From positions 78,405,843-78,469,842 of the forward strand of contig CM075862.1 of assembly GCA_037975125.1 (NCBI GenBank): DNA of 64,000 bases, in the 5' to 3' direction. Positions 62,398 through 64,000 of this stretch are shown here, piece after piece; positions within the stretch are counted from its first letter, which is position 1; each line of letters opens with the position of its first letter. The notes beneath the pieces were generated by a model, which was given only the letters and a program-made list of their open reading frames with translations, was not told the DNA's origin and did not search any database. The DNA is from Latrodectus hesperus (lineage: Eukaryota; Arthropoda; Arachnida; Araneae; Theridiidae). Made by a program: the position numbers and the translations under genes.

Positions 62398-62864
62398 ACG
62401 GGCAGCGACATTGTCCACCGTCTCCCGCATGCAATGCGTAATTGCCTGTGATGGCGCTCATGTGGAAAATGTTTGAAATTAATAAAGATTTTTTTCTCTA
62501 TGTGTTCTCATCATTGAGCAGTGTCTTGTCTCTGTCGTATGCATTATTCCTCCGTGCGCCTTGAAGAACTGTTTGTATGTGTATAACACGTCGGTTTTCG
62601 GACATATCGGTACCGTTTCAACGCTATTTAAGGTTTTCGCATGTGCTGAACATTTTGCGATGGTAAAAAGTAGGCGTTGCCATTCGAAAATTTCGAGTTT
62701 CTGTCACTATAACTGTAACCGCGAGGGCCACTGTGTTGCCATTCACAGAATCTCGAGCGCATATCTCAAAAGAACTATATTTGAAGTATCATCTTGATCG
62801 GTTAAATAGAATGGACGCTAGAAGTGCAGATGTTGGCAAAGTTTTTTTATAATCACCCTGTATA
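62398..62864 (+). mobile_element. Tc1/mariner-type element, 3' end only
   Basis: It begins inside a transposase C terminus (HRLPHAMRNC, then CDGAHVENV and a stop). After a 3' UTR it ends with TATAATCACCCTGTA, a terminus like that of the 51616 element. The 5' part is missing at the junction with the RTE fragment. Confidence 0.55.
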
Positions 62865-62876
62865 TATATAAATATA

Positions 62877-63345
62877 TCATCGTCAACATTGGCAAGACAG
62901 CCCTATGTGGGCCTTGGCCTTCTTCATAAGTCTCTGCCATTCTGACCTGTTTCCAGAAATTGGCCTTTAATTTTTGACTTTAAGTATGGAAAAGTTTTCC
63001 TCCAGGCAGTTCTTCCATGTCTTCTCCGGTCTTCCTTTTGATATTTTACAGAAAAGGATGGCATTGAAGACCTTAAGAGGTATTCTCTTTGCACTCATTC
63101 TCGGATGGTGTACTGCCCATCTCCTTCTGGACAGTTTTATTGATTTGATAATGTCCTCTCTATAGATTTTGCATAGCTCAAAGTTGTACCTTTTTCACCA
63201 GGCGTTATTTTCCAGAACAGCACCAAAAATAGCTATCAGGACCTTTCTCTCAAAAACTGAAAAAGCACTCTTTTCCTTCTTCACCAAGGTCCATGTCTAT
63301 GAGGCATAGGTTAAAACTGTTTTATTCAACGTCTTGTTTAATCTT
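62877..63345 (-). mobile_element. RTE-type LINE 3' end, decayed
   Basis: The minus strand reads KKEKSAFSVFERKVLIAIFG, LENNAW, YNFELCKIYREDIIKSIKLS, KGRPEKTWKNCLEENFSILK and MKKAKAHIGLSC. It is broken by stops and frame changes and ends at an ATATATCATCGTCAAC tail region. Confidence 0.8.
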
Positions 63346-64000
63346 TGTGTTGGGTCTTTCACCATAACCAATACGAGCTATAATCGCATTCTTTTCTTCG
63401 CATGTCTGTGCACTAATACTCATTTGGTACAAAATTATTGCTCTACCATATTTTTGTTGCACTACCATCACTAGTTACTTTTTGTTCATATTTCCTTTAA
63501 TTTTCGAAATTAAGCCGCTGACTTCCGAATTTTTGCTACGAGTTGCTATACAGTCTCGTTTCGTAACGCTTGTTCACTTTAACGTGTGCTTGCATATATT
63601 TTTTTTATTATAGTTATATATATTATAAAACTGAAGTACTGAAATAAGACTTCACAAATCACACACCTTAAATAAAACGCTTGCAAAAAGACCATATATG
63701 ATAGTAGAAATTATATAAAATAATATGTCCCACGTAAGTAATCTCCAAATCAAACGAAGAACAATAATACGTTAAAAATTATTAATAATTTCAATGCTTC
63801 GAAGTGTTGAACATAAACTAAGGTCATATTTACATCATACAATATTTATATGTTACACTTAAGATGCTCAGGAAAAACTAATAACAATAATAGAATTCTG
63901 AGAAAAATCCCAAATAGAATTCATAAACATGATCGAAAGAAATATATTGATCAAATTTTATATGTTTATCTTTAAATAAAATGAAGATTCATCACACAAG
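63346..64000. other. Gbeta intron sequence, nothing seen
   Basis: AT-rich to the window end, with no further Gbeta exon. Confidence 0.5.

Overview
This is AT-rich eukaryotic DNA, with no bacterial-type gene packing. Nearly all of it is intron of one plus-strand gene: the G protein beta subunit of the arthropod visual (Gbeta76C, or Gbeta-e) type. Five exons are certain: 34732-34791, 37776-37921, 40432-40495, 41709-41944 and 61205-61334. They join in one frame into 212 residues with GT-AG introns. They cover the N-terminal helix, WD repeats 1-3 and part of repeat 4. A further exon at 20404-20484 joins in phase and may encode an N-terminal extension. The start codon and the last three or so WD repeats lie outside what I can place. 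The introns are very long (up to about 19.3 kb) and filled with transposons.

The organism is an arthropod. A spider is likely, from the visual-type Gbeta, the LINE and Tc1/mariner proteins of kinds I associate with araneoid genomes, and the long AT-rich introns. The species is an inference and is not proven by the window.

Layout. 1-20.4 kb (upstream, or first intron): tRNA-derived SINEs, an RTE-type LINE 3' end, a MITE, long AT-rich stretches, a SINE with a 17-bp target duplication next to a possible solo LTR, and the candidate exon. 20.5-34.7 kb: an internally deleted mariner, a nearly intact Tc1-like element with one stop, several SINEs, a short-TIR repeat ('repeat H'), LINE pieces, a decayed full-length mariner, and a Ser-tRNA-like SINE. 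34.7-41.9 kb: the Gbeta exons, with a LINE fragment, an internally deleted transposon, a Tc1 pseudogene and a SINE between them. 42-61.2 kb (the big intron): a LINE carrying both an RTE and a SINE insertion, a second LINE, repeat pairs, a transposon with about 165-bp TIRs, a Tc1 element inserted into a second copy of repeat H, a LINE bounded by a 15-bp target duplication, and a hAT-like element ending about 110 bp before exon 6. 61.3-64 kb: RTE fragments and a transposon 3' end.

No new gene system was found. The useful content is the Gbeta gene structure, the possible N-terminal exon, and a well-resolved record of nested insertions with target-site duplications and one natural empty site. Element boundaries given with TSD or TIR are to the base; others are approximate.
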